Positions 55,221 to 63,749 of a stretch of DNA of 64,000 bases are shown piece after piece. The notes beneath the pieces are model-generated. The model was not told the origin of the DNA. It saw only the letters and a program-made list of their open reading frames with translations, and searched no databases. A program made the position numbers and the translations under genes. Position 1 is the first letter of the stretch; each line of letters opens with the position of its first letter. Source of the DNA: Leptospiraceae bacterium (lineage in GTDB: Bacteria > Spirochaetota > Leptospiria > Leptospirales > Leptospiraceae); contig JACKPB010000010.1 in assembly GCA_024233875.1 (NCBI GenBank), positions 1 to 64,000 of the forward strand. The letters are read 5' to 3'.

Positions 55221-55567
55221 GAAATTTTCGAAATAAGAAACCAAAACTAGTATTGTCAGCGATGACTTTTGCTAATAAATTTGAATGTAAGGGATAGGAT
55301 TTTTAAATTGATTCTATTTTTGGGATCAGATTTCTATTTTCCTTTTTAATACACTAAAAAAATCTGTTAAAATAATCATTTTTTTCAGCTATCTCGAAAT
55401 TTGTTTTTTTGAAAGAGAAATATATATCGGAATTAGTTGAGTTTTTCTTTGATAGGTATGTAGCCAATTTAATGTAGACTCTACTTTAAAAGTATAAATA
55501 CTTATGAAAATGAATACAAAATTAGTATTCTAATTGATTTGATAAAAAGATTTTTTCGGAGACTCAG
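55221..55567. other. Intergenic region (347 bp) containing repeat A copy 4
   Basis: Gap between the giant kinase and the UDP-glucose dehydrogenase gene. Holds the diverged repeat A copy 4. CGGAG at 55557-55561 is the ribosome site of the dehydrogenase. Nothing else recognised. Confidence 0.6.
55421..55530 (+). repeat. Repeat A, copy 4 (diverged)
   Basis: About 110 bp. TATATCGG, GTTTTTCTTTGATAGGTATG, TAGCCAATTTAATGTAGACT and CTTATGAAAATGAATACA follow the repeat A order with many substitutions. It is the most diverged of the five full-length copies. Confidence 0.7.
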
Positions 55568-56971
55568 ATGAAGGTAACAGAAGTAAAAAATATTTGTTGT
55601 ATTGGTGCGGGATATGTGGGTGGACCCACAATGGCTATCATTGCTTTGAAATGCCCGGAAATTAAAGTTACTGTTGTAGACGTCAATCAGAATCGAATCG
55701 ATGCATGGAATGATGAAGATCTAACCAAATTACCCATCTATGAGCCAGGGTTGGCAGATGTTGTAAAAGAATGCAGGGGTAAAAATTTATTTTTTTCAGT
55801 AGATGTAGATAAGGCAATCGATGAGGCTGAAATGATTTTCATTTCTGTAAATACACCTACCAAGAGTTATGGGAAGGGTAAGGGTATGGGAGCAGATTTG
55901 AAATACATTGAACTCTGTGCACGTCAGATAGCCAGGGTAGCAAAGAATGATAAGATTGTAGTAGAAAAATCTACTCTTCCTGTTCGAACTGCGGAAGCAA
56001 TTAAGTCTATTCTCGATCATACGGGAAGCGGAGTAAAGTTTCAAATACTATCCAATCCAGAATTTTTAGCGGAAGGCACAGCTATTGAAGATCTGAAAAA
56101 CGCTGATAGGGTGTTGATCGGCGGTGATGATACTCCTGAGGGCAAGGATGCGATTGAAGCACTGACCCGGATCTATGCACATTGGATTCCGAGGGAAAGA
56201 ATACTACAGACAAATGTTTGGTCTTCAGAGCTGTCAAAACTCACCGCGAATGCTTTTCTGGCTCAGAGAATTTCATCCATAAACAGTATTTCAGCTCTCT
56301 GTGAAAGTTCCGGTGCCAATGTTCATGAAGTTGCAAAAGCAATTGGAGCTGATACAAGGATAGGCGGGAAGTTTTTGAAACCTTCAGTTGGATTTGGTGG
56401 TTCCTGCTTCCAGAAGGACATTCTGAATCTCGTTTATATCGCAAAGAGTTACAATTTGCATGAAGTTGCAAATTATTGGGAACAGGTCATCATAATGAAT
56501 GATTACCAAAAATCCAGATTTGCTGAAAATATTATTTCAACTCTTTACAATACAGTTTCCGGAAAGAAAATCGCACTTCTTGGATGGGCATTCAAAAAAG
56601 ATACAAATGATACCAGAGAAACTGCATCTATGTTTGTTGCTGATATACTTATGAGTGATTTGGCAGATGTCTATGCATATGATCCCCAGGTAACAGAAGA
56701 ACAGATGATTAATGACTTAATATATCTGAATACCAGGAGTGAAGATGAAAATCGAAAGCATCTTCATAAAGGGGTTGATCCTTATGAAACCTGTAAAGAT
56801 GCACACGCAATAGCCATTCTTACTGAATGGGACGAGTTTGTTGGATATGACTGGAAAAGAATATATGAGAACATGATGAAACCGGCCTTTATTTTTGATG
56901 GTAGAAATATCTTACCGCATGATGAACTTCGAAAGATAGGGTTTTTAGTGAAAAGTCTCGGAGTAGGCTGA
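55568..56971 (+). CDS. ugd: UDP-glucose 6-dehydrogenase, animal-type
   Basis: 467 residues that oxidise UDP-glucose to UDP-glucuronate with NAD+. N-terminal Rossmann motif CIGAGYVGGPTMAIIALKCP, substrate loop VNTPTKSYGKGKGMGADLKY, and the catalytic Cys near 279 in GFGGSCFQKDILN. GWAFKKDTNDTRET marks the C-terminal domain. The length and these details resemble the long UGDH form typical of animals, also present in some bacteria, more than short bacterial Ugd/TuaD. It supplies precursor for surface polysaccharide. Flanked on both sides by repeat A copies. Confidence 0.95.
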   Translation: MKVTEVKNICCIGAGYVGGPTMAIIALKCPEIKVTVVDVNQNRIDAWNDEDLTKLPIYEPGLADVVKECRGKNLFFSVDVDKAIDEAEMIFISVNTPTKSYGKGKGMGADLKYIELCARQIARVAKNDKIVVEKSTLPVRTAEAIKSILDHTGSGVKFQILSNPEFLAEGTAIEDLKNADRVLIGGDDTPEGKDAIEALTRIYAHWIPRERILQTNVWSSELSKLTANAFLAQRISSINSISALCESSGANVHEVAKAIGADTRIGGKFLKPSVGFGGSCFQKDILNLVYIAKSYNLHEVANYWEQVIIMNDYQKSRFAENIISTLYNTVSGKKIALLGWAFKKDTNDTRETASMFVADILMSDLADVYAYDPQVTEEQMINDLIYLNTRSEDENRKHLHKGVDPYETCKDAHAIAILTEWDEFVGYDWKRIYENMMKPAFIFDGRNILPHDELRKIGFLVKSLGVG

Positions 56972-56982
56972 AAAAAAATCTA

Positions 56983-57094
56983 TATACCAGTTTTCATAAA
57001 TAATTACGTTTTTCCTGGTAAGGTATGTAGCCATTTTATAGCTAATTCTTCTGTGAATGCGCAAAAACTTTTGAAAATGACTATAGTCGTTTTC
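56983..57094 (+). repeat. Repeat A, copy 5
   Basis: About 112 bp starting 12 nt after the dehydrogenase stop. CAGTTTTCATAAATAATTACG, AAGGTATGTAGCCATTTTAT, AGCTAATTCTTCTGTGAATG and CTTTTGAAAATGACTATAGT are nearly identical to copy 1. The arms GTAGCCATTTT and AAAATGACTAT could pair over 11 positions with one mismatch. Confidence 0.85.
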
Positions 57095-57187
57095 AAAAAG
57101 ATTTTCTCATGCATTATTGACTGGATATTAACTGCCTAAATAATGCACCGGGAAAAATACAATTATTTTTGAGAATTTGTATTTAAT

Positions 57188-57216
57188 GGGAGAAAATCTT
57201 TCAGATTCATTCTCCC
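57188..57216. terminator. Possible terminator hairpin of the giant cyclase gene
   Basis: GGGAGAA (57188-57194) pairs with TTCTCCC (57210-57216), 15-nt loop, starting 9 nt beyond the minus-strand stop at 57225. No strong T-run follows, so it is tentative. Confidence 0.4.
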
Positions 57217-57224
57217 TTAAATGA

Positions 57225-60200
57225 TTATGTATGCTTTAGAAATTGAGATAGTTTCATATCCAAAGTCAATATATGATCAATAAACCAATTCACTACCTGG
57301 CTTCTCAGTCTCAGGATAAGGGGAAATTTAATCTTGAGATTTTGCTTCTGAAATCTTCTCAATTCTGCAATCTCCAAAATAAACTTTTCATGCTGTTCTT
57401 TATGAAAACTGTATCCCGGATATGAAGTCTCTTCCATAATTGATTCTTCGAGATGAAAATGTTTGTTGGTGTAATTCTCCAGAAAAGTCAGACTCTCATT
57501 GAAATTTTCTAATTTGGGATCTTCATTAATGTTTTTCAGAACTAAGTTCATTCTTTTAAACAATTCCATATGTTGAGCATCCAATTGCTTGTTGCCTGTG
57601 ATTAGGTCATTATTCCATTCAATTTTTTGCGCAAAAAATTCATCTCCGTGAAAGACTGCTGAAGCTATGTATTCATCGCATCTGAGTAGATACTTTTGAG
57701 CTACGCTGTCTTCGGGAACAAGGGACAGGTATTTCTGAAAAATTGCTTTTGCAGATTCTATTTCGACCAAATGATACTGACTCACTGCCTCATTGAAGAG
57801 GTCCAGATTAGAATTCTTTAATTCTTTTACATTAGGCGGATCCTGATCGTAGATTTCATAGATTCCTATGTAGTTTGTTTTGCCTTTAACTCTTACATTG
57901 TCGATAAATCGTATGTGAAAATTGGAAGGCTTTTTTAGGCTAAAGTAGGATTTTTCACTGATAAGTAGTGATACACCATATTCTTTTGTCAAACTTTCTA
58001 TACGTGAAGCAATATTTACAGCATCACTGATGACCGTTCCTTCCATTCGATTCGATCCGCCCACTGTGCCCAACATTAGGTTTCCTGAGTTCAAACCGAT
58101 TCCAATTTTTATAGTCTGTCTATCCTCAGACTTAAATTCATTATTAAGTGTCTTTAAGTTTTCGAGCATGTCTATAGAAGCCTTGAGAGCCTCATCTGTG
58201 CTTCCCGGAAAGAGTGCCATAATCGCATCACCAATATATTTATCAATAAATCCATTATTGATACCGATCGCCGGCTCCATCTTGCCTAAATAATCATTAA
58301 TAAATTTAAAGTTTTCAGCAGGAGACATGCCTTCTGAGAGAGTTGTAAAACTTCGGATGTCAGAAAAGAGAACCGTCATATCTTTTTGAACCTGATCTCC
58401 GAGTCTAATGTCCAGGATACTCGATTTTTCAAGTAGATCTAAGAATTCTTTGGGAACAAACCTACTATATGCATTGGTCAGTTGAACCTGATGATTCAAT
58501 GATTCCTGAAGGTTTTTATAGAGAGATGCATTTTCAATAGAAATGGCAAGCTGGGAGGATAGGATATTCAATACATCGATACTTTCTTTTACAAATGCAC
58601 CTGATACCAGATTGTTTTCCAGATAGAGAAGTGCGGTGGTCTTACCTTTATTTTTAAGTGGCATTGCCAATACTGATTTTGGCATTTTTTCCATAACATA
58701 GGGATCTTTAGAATACTCTCTTTCTTTGATCAGATCTGCTATCACTAGGGTTTCATTGAATCTAATGATATAACTAATCAATGATTTCGGAAAGTACTCC
58801 ATAGCTTTTTCATCATCGATAGATAAGTTCATTAGAACATTTACCTCACGTTGATTGTCTTTTAAGCCTGAGGCGGCATCAAGATACCATTTATTGTTCT
58901 TGTTTAAAAACAATAAACCTCTATTCGCTCCGGCATTTTCTAGTACCAAATTCATTATTTTCTCAAGAAGATTTTCTAAAACAATTTCTCCGGAGAGGGT
59001 ATCCGAGACTTTTATAATACTGAGCAAATCCAGATTGTCATAAGTATACGTTCCTGTGGAAGAAGAGGTTGAGATCCGGGTTGTTGCATGAGTTGTGATG
59101 CCTGATCTCTTGGAAGCTTTTAAAAAAGAGTACTTATTCGTTAGATAAGTTAGTTTCGCATTGGCTCCATAAAAAGATGTGACCCGAAAGCATTCCGTGA
59201 TATAGGTTTTGAAGAGAAATTCATTTCCTGTTGAGTTATAAAATTCAGCTGTTAGCTGTAGGGCAAGAGACTCATCTCCTAGAGATTCTGATGATTTCGC
59301 TTTAGAGATTGCTTCGTCATAAAGCCCCCTAGCGATATCATTCTGAGACAAAACCCGGTTCTTCTCAGCTTCGACCAGAAGATACTTGTGTCGATAATTT
59401 GTTGGTGAATGATTTGCCCAATTTAATAATTTCTCCTGGTTTTCAGTAACTTCTTTCATCAAACCTTCCTTATCTTCTGATTGTGAATCATTCAATAGAA
59501 GACATAAAGATTTTAGATAATGAAAATTTGGAATGATTGTCAGTGATACAGCTCCATCCAGATACTGCTCTGCTTCTTTTATGAATTGAAGAGCATTTTG
59601 ATATTCAGCAAAATGAAGAGATAGGATAGTCTTATGAATGAATAGCATACAGAGTCCATGGCGGTCATTGACTTCTTTCATCTTGTCCAAAGCGATTGAC
59701 TCTTTAAAAAATTCTCCTTCCAGCAGAGTTGGAGAACCATTTGCGTCTATTAAGTTGGATACTGACTGTCTGTAGATCGATAGAAGTTGAGCCGCTATTT
59801 CCTGTTTGATGGATAAAATCAAAGTATGAAAATCCCTCATCTCCGTTTCTAAACCTGTTAATTCTTTCCCTATGAAATAAGAGTAAAAGAGATATCCATT
59901 GACCGAATGGGCCACGTATTCCAGATCTCCTGTTTGAAGACCCCATTTGTAGGCATTCAGAAGATCGGGAAGGGAATTTTGTATGGGCTCCGACCAATGT
60001 CGAATCAACCAATTGTAGATGAATGTAGTACGGGTTCTAATATTATCCGCTTTCAGCTTGTCCAGGAGATTGAGCGCCAATATTCCAAATCCTTTACCGA
60101 GGGGGATATCTCCAACTATCCCCGAAAATATTAAACCGAAATTAGCATAAGCAAATGCGGACATACCTGTATTACCGAATTTAAGGGACAATGCCAATTG

Positions 60201-62972
60201 ATTGAAGACAATGAAAGGAACAAATGGAGGAGCCACAAAAAAAGCTGCTGAGAACATGACAGAAAGAATGTGAATAGCGATCTTAGCTTCCTCGTTGTCC
60301 ATTTCGGGGAGATTCAGTAAGTCTTCCGGACTTCTTCCCGCTATCAATTGCATTGTGTTGCCCATTTCTTTTTGAATGGCAGGGAAATCACAAACTTCAG
60401 GAAAGAAGATATTCAACTCTTTCAAAATTTCTATAGATTCTGAAACAGCTTCCTGAAGTTGACCTCTTGAAATCAGTGAGAGTATTTTGATTTCAAATAA
60501 TTTTGATTTTTCTAAAGTTGTTTGTATCTTCTTTAGCACATTTTCTAGTTGAGCTTCCATTTCTTCAAATCTTCCGGAAAGATAAGAAGTTTCTATCAAA
60601 CCATGGTAGAGTTCAAATGCAAACTTCGGGTCCTGATTCCAAATAGAATCTGATTTGAGTTGAATCGAAGTCAAAAAATAGGAATGTGCGGTATCGTAGG
60701 CACTGGAAGTTTTTGCTTTCAGAGCAGATTGATAGTTTAGTTTGGCTACAATGTCTTTTTCGGATTCTTCAGTAATCGAATCCAGGCAGAGGTTGTATTG
60801 ATTAGAGATATCGAAAATGATTTCTGAAAGATTGGATTCATGCTCCCTGTAAAGATATCTGGCAATACTTAAGTGATAAGATTTTTTTTCATTTTCCGGA
60901 ATCAGAGTGTATATCGCCTCACGGATTCTGTCATGTGAAAATTTGAAAAGAACTTCGTTGAAAACTTTAGAATCTGATTCTTCAAAAAGAATAAATCGAA
61001 AATTAGTATTCAGAGGTATCAGAAGTCCTCTTTCTATTAATTTCTCAAATTTAGAGGAAAGAGATTTACTGTCCAGTTTTGTAATACTGACCAAACTTCT
61101 GAGGTCAAACTGGTTTCCATAAGAAGATGCGTATTTAAGAATATCCAATAATTCAGTATCAAGTGTAGAAAGGGATGTAGCCAAAAAATCAACTACATTA
61201 TCAGATATTTTAATGTCTGACAATCTGCTCATTTCGAAGTTCCATTTTCCATTCTTAAAATACAAAATTCCTTCTCTGTAAAGATTTCTTAGAATTTCTA
61301 TAAGAAAAAATGGATTTCCCTTAGTTTTCCCCAGTAAAGTAGAGGACAATTCTTTGAGTTCTTTTTCCTCTATTTTGAGAGTATCATGAAGGAGAGCATG
61401 AATGGAATCTTCCCCCAGATTTTCGAGATGTTTGGATTGAAGAGAAATCCCGGATTCTTTGAGTTCATTTACGGACAAAGTAAATGGATGAGAAGGAGTC
61501 ACCTCATTGGATCTATAAGTTCCTATGAAAAATAAATATTTTATCTTATGATCACTCAGTACTACTTTCAATAAATCTAACGAAGGAACATCCGCCCACT
61601 GCCAATCATCTATAAATAATACAAGGGGAGAGTGCTTCTGGGCTATACATTCCAGGAAGCTACTGAATACATAATTGAATCGGTTTTGTGCTTCTTTCCC
61701 ACCCAAATCAGGAACATCTTTTTGCTTTCCTATGATCAATTCTAAGTCGGGTATAATATCAGTAATTACTTTACCATTCTCCTGAAGAGCAGATTGAATT
61801 CTTTCTTTCCAGGTCTGAATTTCGTTTTCGCCTTCTGAAAGAATAGATTTGATAAAGGACTGAAATGCCTGAATCCAGGGAGAATACGGTAAATCTTTTT
61901 GGAATTCCTGAAATTTCCCGGAGAGGAAATAGCTTTTTACATCAGATGAAATTTTTAAAATCCTATAGATCTCATGCACAAGAACTGATTTCCCTGATCC
62001 GGAATATCCACTCAAGAGTAGTACTTCTTTGGTTCCCATGCAGGTCTTTTCATAACTGGAAAAGATTTCCATTACATCTTTTTCTCTTCCGTACAGTTTT
62101 TGAGGGATGATCAGACGGGAAGAGACATCATGTTCTCCGGGGATAAAGTAGGAATTTATGTTCTGCTTCAGCTTTTCTAAATCGGAAATCAAACCTGTAG
62201 CAGATTGATATCTTTCCTCCGCACTTTTGGAAAGTAATTTTAGGATAATCTTAGATAGTGTTGGAGGGAGGTCATTACGGATAGAATTTGGATCGGGTGG
62301 GGATTGGGCAATGTGTTGATGGACTAATTCAATTGGATCGTTGGAAATAAAAGGAAGTCTTCCCGTAAACATTTCAAAAAAAACTATACCGAGAGAATAG
62401 AGGTCACTTCGGAAGTCCACACTTCTGTTCATTCTTCCGGTTTGTTCGGGTGAAATATAGGAAATTGTTCCTTCCAGTTTGTCCGGATGAATGATATCAA
62501 GAGTTTTTAAATCCAATCTGGTTGAGATTCCAAAATCTATAATTTTTATTTGATGATTAGATTCAGAAATCAATATATTGTTCATATTGATGTCTTTGTG
62601 TATAATGTTTTGGGAGTGAACTTCTTCCAGACCTTTACAGATAGAGATTGAGATTTCTATGAGTTCAGAGATTGTGCTCGAGTTGGATTCTAAATAATTC
62701 AATAAAGTCAAACCATCAAAATCCTCCAAAATGATAGCATTTTTATTGTCTATCCGGGTCAGCTCCAGGGCCTTTCGAATTAAGTTTGAACTGGAATCCT
62801 TGGTGTATTCGAATTCATTTTTAAAGCTCAAAATCTGATTTTGAGATGGATATTCAGGTGAGAGTATTTTGATGATCACGGGCAAAGAATCGTGATTTCG
62901 AATTCCTCTGTAAAGAATAGAGTTTTGGCTCTCATAGATTTTTGAAATGTTTTTATATCCTTCAATATTCAT
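57225..62972 (-). CDS. Ser/Thr kinase-AAA ATPase-GAF-adenylate cyclase-haemerythrin fusion protein
   Basis: 1915 residues. The kinase (about 1-275) has an ATP Lys in IIKIL, HKD at 125-127 and DFG near 147, but no glycine-rich loop, as in PknK-like kinases. The AAA/STAND ATPase (about 295-600) has Walker A SGSGKS (near 323) and Walker B LFIDDWQWAD (near 454). Helical TPR-like repeats fill 650-1310, GAF about 1325-1485. The class III cyclase (about 1534-1707) has metal Asp residues in FSDIRSF and GDAIMAL, Lys before YIGD (adenylate-type), and VNIASRIE. The C-terminal haemerythrin (about 1777-1915) has all diiron ligands: LDAQH, HFHLEE, YSFHKEQH and WFIDHILTLD. No membrane segment. GAGGA precedes the ATG. 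It predicts O2/NO- or redox-controlled cAMP synthesis. Confidence 0.93.
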   Translation of the reverse strand: MNIEGYKNISKIYESQNSILYRGIRNHDSLPVIIKILSPEYPSQNQILSFKNEFEYTKDSSSNLIRKALELTRIDNKNAIILEDFDGLTLLNYLESNSSTISELIEISISICKGLEEVHSQNIIHKDINMNNILISESNHQIKIIDFGISTRLDLKTLDIIHPDKLEGTISYISPEQTGRMNRSVDFRSDLYSLGIVFFEMFTGRLPFISNDPIELVHQHIAQSPPDPNSIRNDLPPTLSKIILKLLSKSAEERYQSATGLISDLEKLKQNINSYFIPGEHDVSSRLIIPQKLYGREKDVMEIFSSYEKTCMGTKEVLLLSGYSGSGKSVLVHEIYRILKISSDVKSYFLSGKFQEFQKDLPYSPWIQAFQSFIKSILSEGENEIQTWKERIQSALQENGKVITDIIPDLELIIGKQKDVPDLGGKEAQNRFNYVFSSFLECIAQKHSPLVLFIDDWQWADVPSLDLLKVVLSDHKIKYLFFIGTYRSNEVTPSHPFTLSVNELKESGISLQSKHLENLGEDSIHALLHDTLKIEEKELKELSSTLLGKTKGNPFFLIEILRNLYREGILYFKNGKWNFEMSRLSDIKISDNVVDFLATSLSTLDTELLDILKYASSYGNQFDLRSLVSITKLDSKSLSSKFEKLIERGLLIPLNTNFRFILFEESDSKVFNEVLFKFSHDRIREAIYTLIPENEKKSYHLSIARYLYREHESNLSEIIFDISNQYNLCLDSITEESEKDIVAKLNYQSALKAKTSSAYDTAHSYFLTSIQLKSDSIWNQDPKFAFELYHGLIETSYLSGRFEEMEAQLENVLKKIQTTLEKSKLFEIKILSLISRGQLQEAVSESIEILKELNIFFPEVCDFPAIQKEMGNTMQLIAGRSPEDLLNLPEMDNEEAKIAIHILSVMFSAAFFVAPPFVPFIVFNQLALSLKFGNTGMSAFAYANFGLIFSGIVGDIPLGKGFGILALNLLDKLKADNIRTRTTFIYNWLIRHWSEPIQNSLPDLLNAYKWGLQTGDLEYVAHSVNGYLFYSYFIGKELTGLETEMRDFHTLILSIKQEIAAQLLSIYRQSVSNLIDANGSPTLLEGEFFKESIALDKMKEVNDRHGLCMLFIHKTILSLHFAEYQNALQFIKEAEQYLDGAVSLTIIPNFHYLKSLCLLLNDSQSEDKEGLMKEVTENQEKLLNWANHSPTNYRHKYLLVEAEKNRVLSQNDIARGLYDEAISKAKSSESLGDESLALQLTAEFYNSTGNEFLFKTYITECFRVTSFYGANAKLTYLTNKYSFLKASKRSGITTHATTRISTSSSTGTYTYDNLDLLSIIKVSDTLSGEIVLENLLEKIMNLVLENAGANRGLLFLNKNNKWYLDAASGLKDNQREVNVLMNLSIDDEKAMEYFPKSLISYIIRFNETLVIADLIKEREYSKDPYVMEKMPKSVLAMPLKNKGKTTALLYLENNLVSGAFVKESIDVLNILSSQLAISIENASLYKNLQESLNHQVQLTNAYSRFVPKEFLDLLEKSSILDIRLGDQVQKDMTVLFSDIRSFTTLSEGMSPAENFKFINDYLGKMEPAIGINNGFIDKYIGDAIMALFPGSTDEALKASIDMLENLKTLNNEFKSEDRQTIKIGIGLNSGNLMLGTVGGSNRMEGTVISDAVNIASRIESLTKEYGVSLLISEKSYFSLKKPSNFHIRFIDNVRVKGKTNYIGIYEIYDQDPPNVKELKNSNLDLFNEAVSQYHLVEIESAKAIFQKYLSLVPEDSVAQKYLLRCDEYIASAVFHGDEFFAQKIEWNNDLITGNKQLDAQHMELFKRMNLVLKNINEDPKLENFNESLTFLENYTNKHFHLEESIMEETSYPGYSFHKEQHEKFILEIAELRRFQKQNLKIKFPLILRLRSQVVNWFIDHILTLDMKLSQFLKHT

Positions 62973-63371
62973 CTTTTGTCCTCAGGGTAATTTGAACTTG
63001 TAAAAGTCAAGTTTAGGAAATCATTTATAAATTTAAAATATTTTTTTATTTGTAAAGCTGTGCCGGATGTCAGTAAATTCCTTTTCGGGTAATTGTAAAT
63101 AGATATTGATTTCGGGATGGACTTCCTTCCTGAAATCAATCCATTATTGAACTGAACTTTAGTTTCATATCTACCGGATCTTTGCGGGGATTTTAGTTTA
63201 GGTCTATAGATTCTTTTAGAATGTATCAAGAAGGAAACTTGGATTCCCTTCGGATTTTCGAATCCCGGAGAGTTCAAATTTATTTTATTCTTGAAAAATA
63301 TTACTTCTCTGTTCCTAATCTAAATCAAAATTTATCAGACATCACAATTCAATTCCACAAAGGGGTCATTC
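62973..63371. other. Intergenic region (399 bp) between divergent genes
   Basis: Promoter region for the giant cyclase (minus) and the oxidoreductase gene (plus). Contains the 13-bp hairpin at 63105-63140. A minus-strand TTG frame (62969-63277) touches the cyclase start but lacks a ribosome site and family resemblance; not called. Confidence 0.5.
63105..63140. repeat. 13-bp inverted repeat in a divergent promoter region
   Basis: ATTGATTTCGGGA (63105-63117) pairs with TCCTGAAATCAAT (63128-63140) with one G-T pair and a 10-nt loop. No T-run on either side. Its place between divergent genes would suit an operator or mRNA leader stem; no regulator is identified. Confidence 0.55.
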
Positions 63372-63749
63372 ATGGAAAAACCAAACATTGCAATCGTAGG
63401 ACTGGGTAGAATAGGTTCTGCTTTTCTTGAGGAGATGCTACAAAAAAAATCAAAAGGTATCCATCTCGAGTATGCCGCAGAACTCTCAGACACACCCGGT
63501 AAGAAGAAAGCAATAGAAGCAGGAATCAAAGTCATCAGTATGGACGAGGTCATAGGACTCGGAGAAAAAATCGACGTTATCTTTGATCTAACCGGACTGC
63601 CCGAAGTGAGAAAAGAACTAAGAGAGAAATTAGGTGCTTCCGGTAATCATCACACAGTGATCGCTTCAGAATCAATTGTTCGAACGATTTGGGCATTGAT
63701 CAGTGATCGTGAACTTCCTGTGATAGAAGGCAGAAAAACCGGTTATTGA
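63372..63749 (+). CDS. Small NAD(P)-binding Rossmann protein
   Basis: 125 residues, essentially one Rossmann domain. NIAIVGLGRIGSAFLEEML carries the dinucleotide motif GxGxxG, and IDVIFDLTGLPEVRKELRE resembles the corresponding strand of homoserine dehydrogenase or dehydroquinate-type oxidoreductase N-terminal domains. No catalytic C-terminal domain is attached, so it may be a regulatory or partner subunit. Its TGA stop overlaps a TTG that opens the next, truncated frame. Confidence 0.75.
   Translation: MEKPNIAIVGLGRIGSAFLEEMLQKKSKGIHLEYAAELSDTPGKKKAIEAGIKVISMDEVIGLGEKIDVIFDLTGLPEVRKELREKLGASGNHHTVIASESIVRTIWALISDRELPVIEGRKTGY

Noticed and set aside
47780..57094. Repeat A as a CRISPR array
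   Set aside because: Units are about 110 bp, separated by whole genes, with no regular short spacers and no cas genes.
62969..63277. 102-codon minus-strand frame ending at the giant cyclase start (ATGA overlap)
   Set aside because: TTG start without ribosome site, no recognisable domain, spans the 13-bp hairpin; more likely the leader of the cyclase gene.
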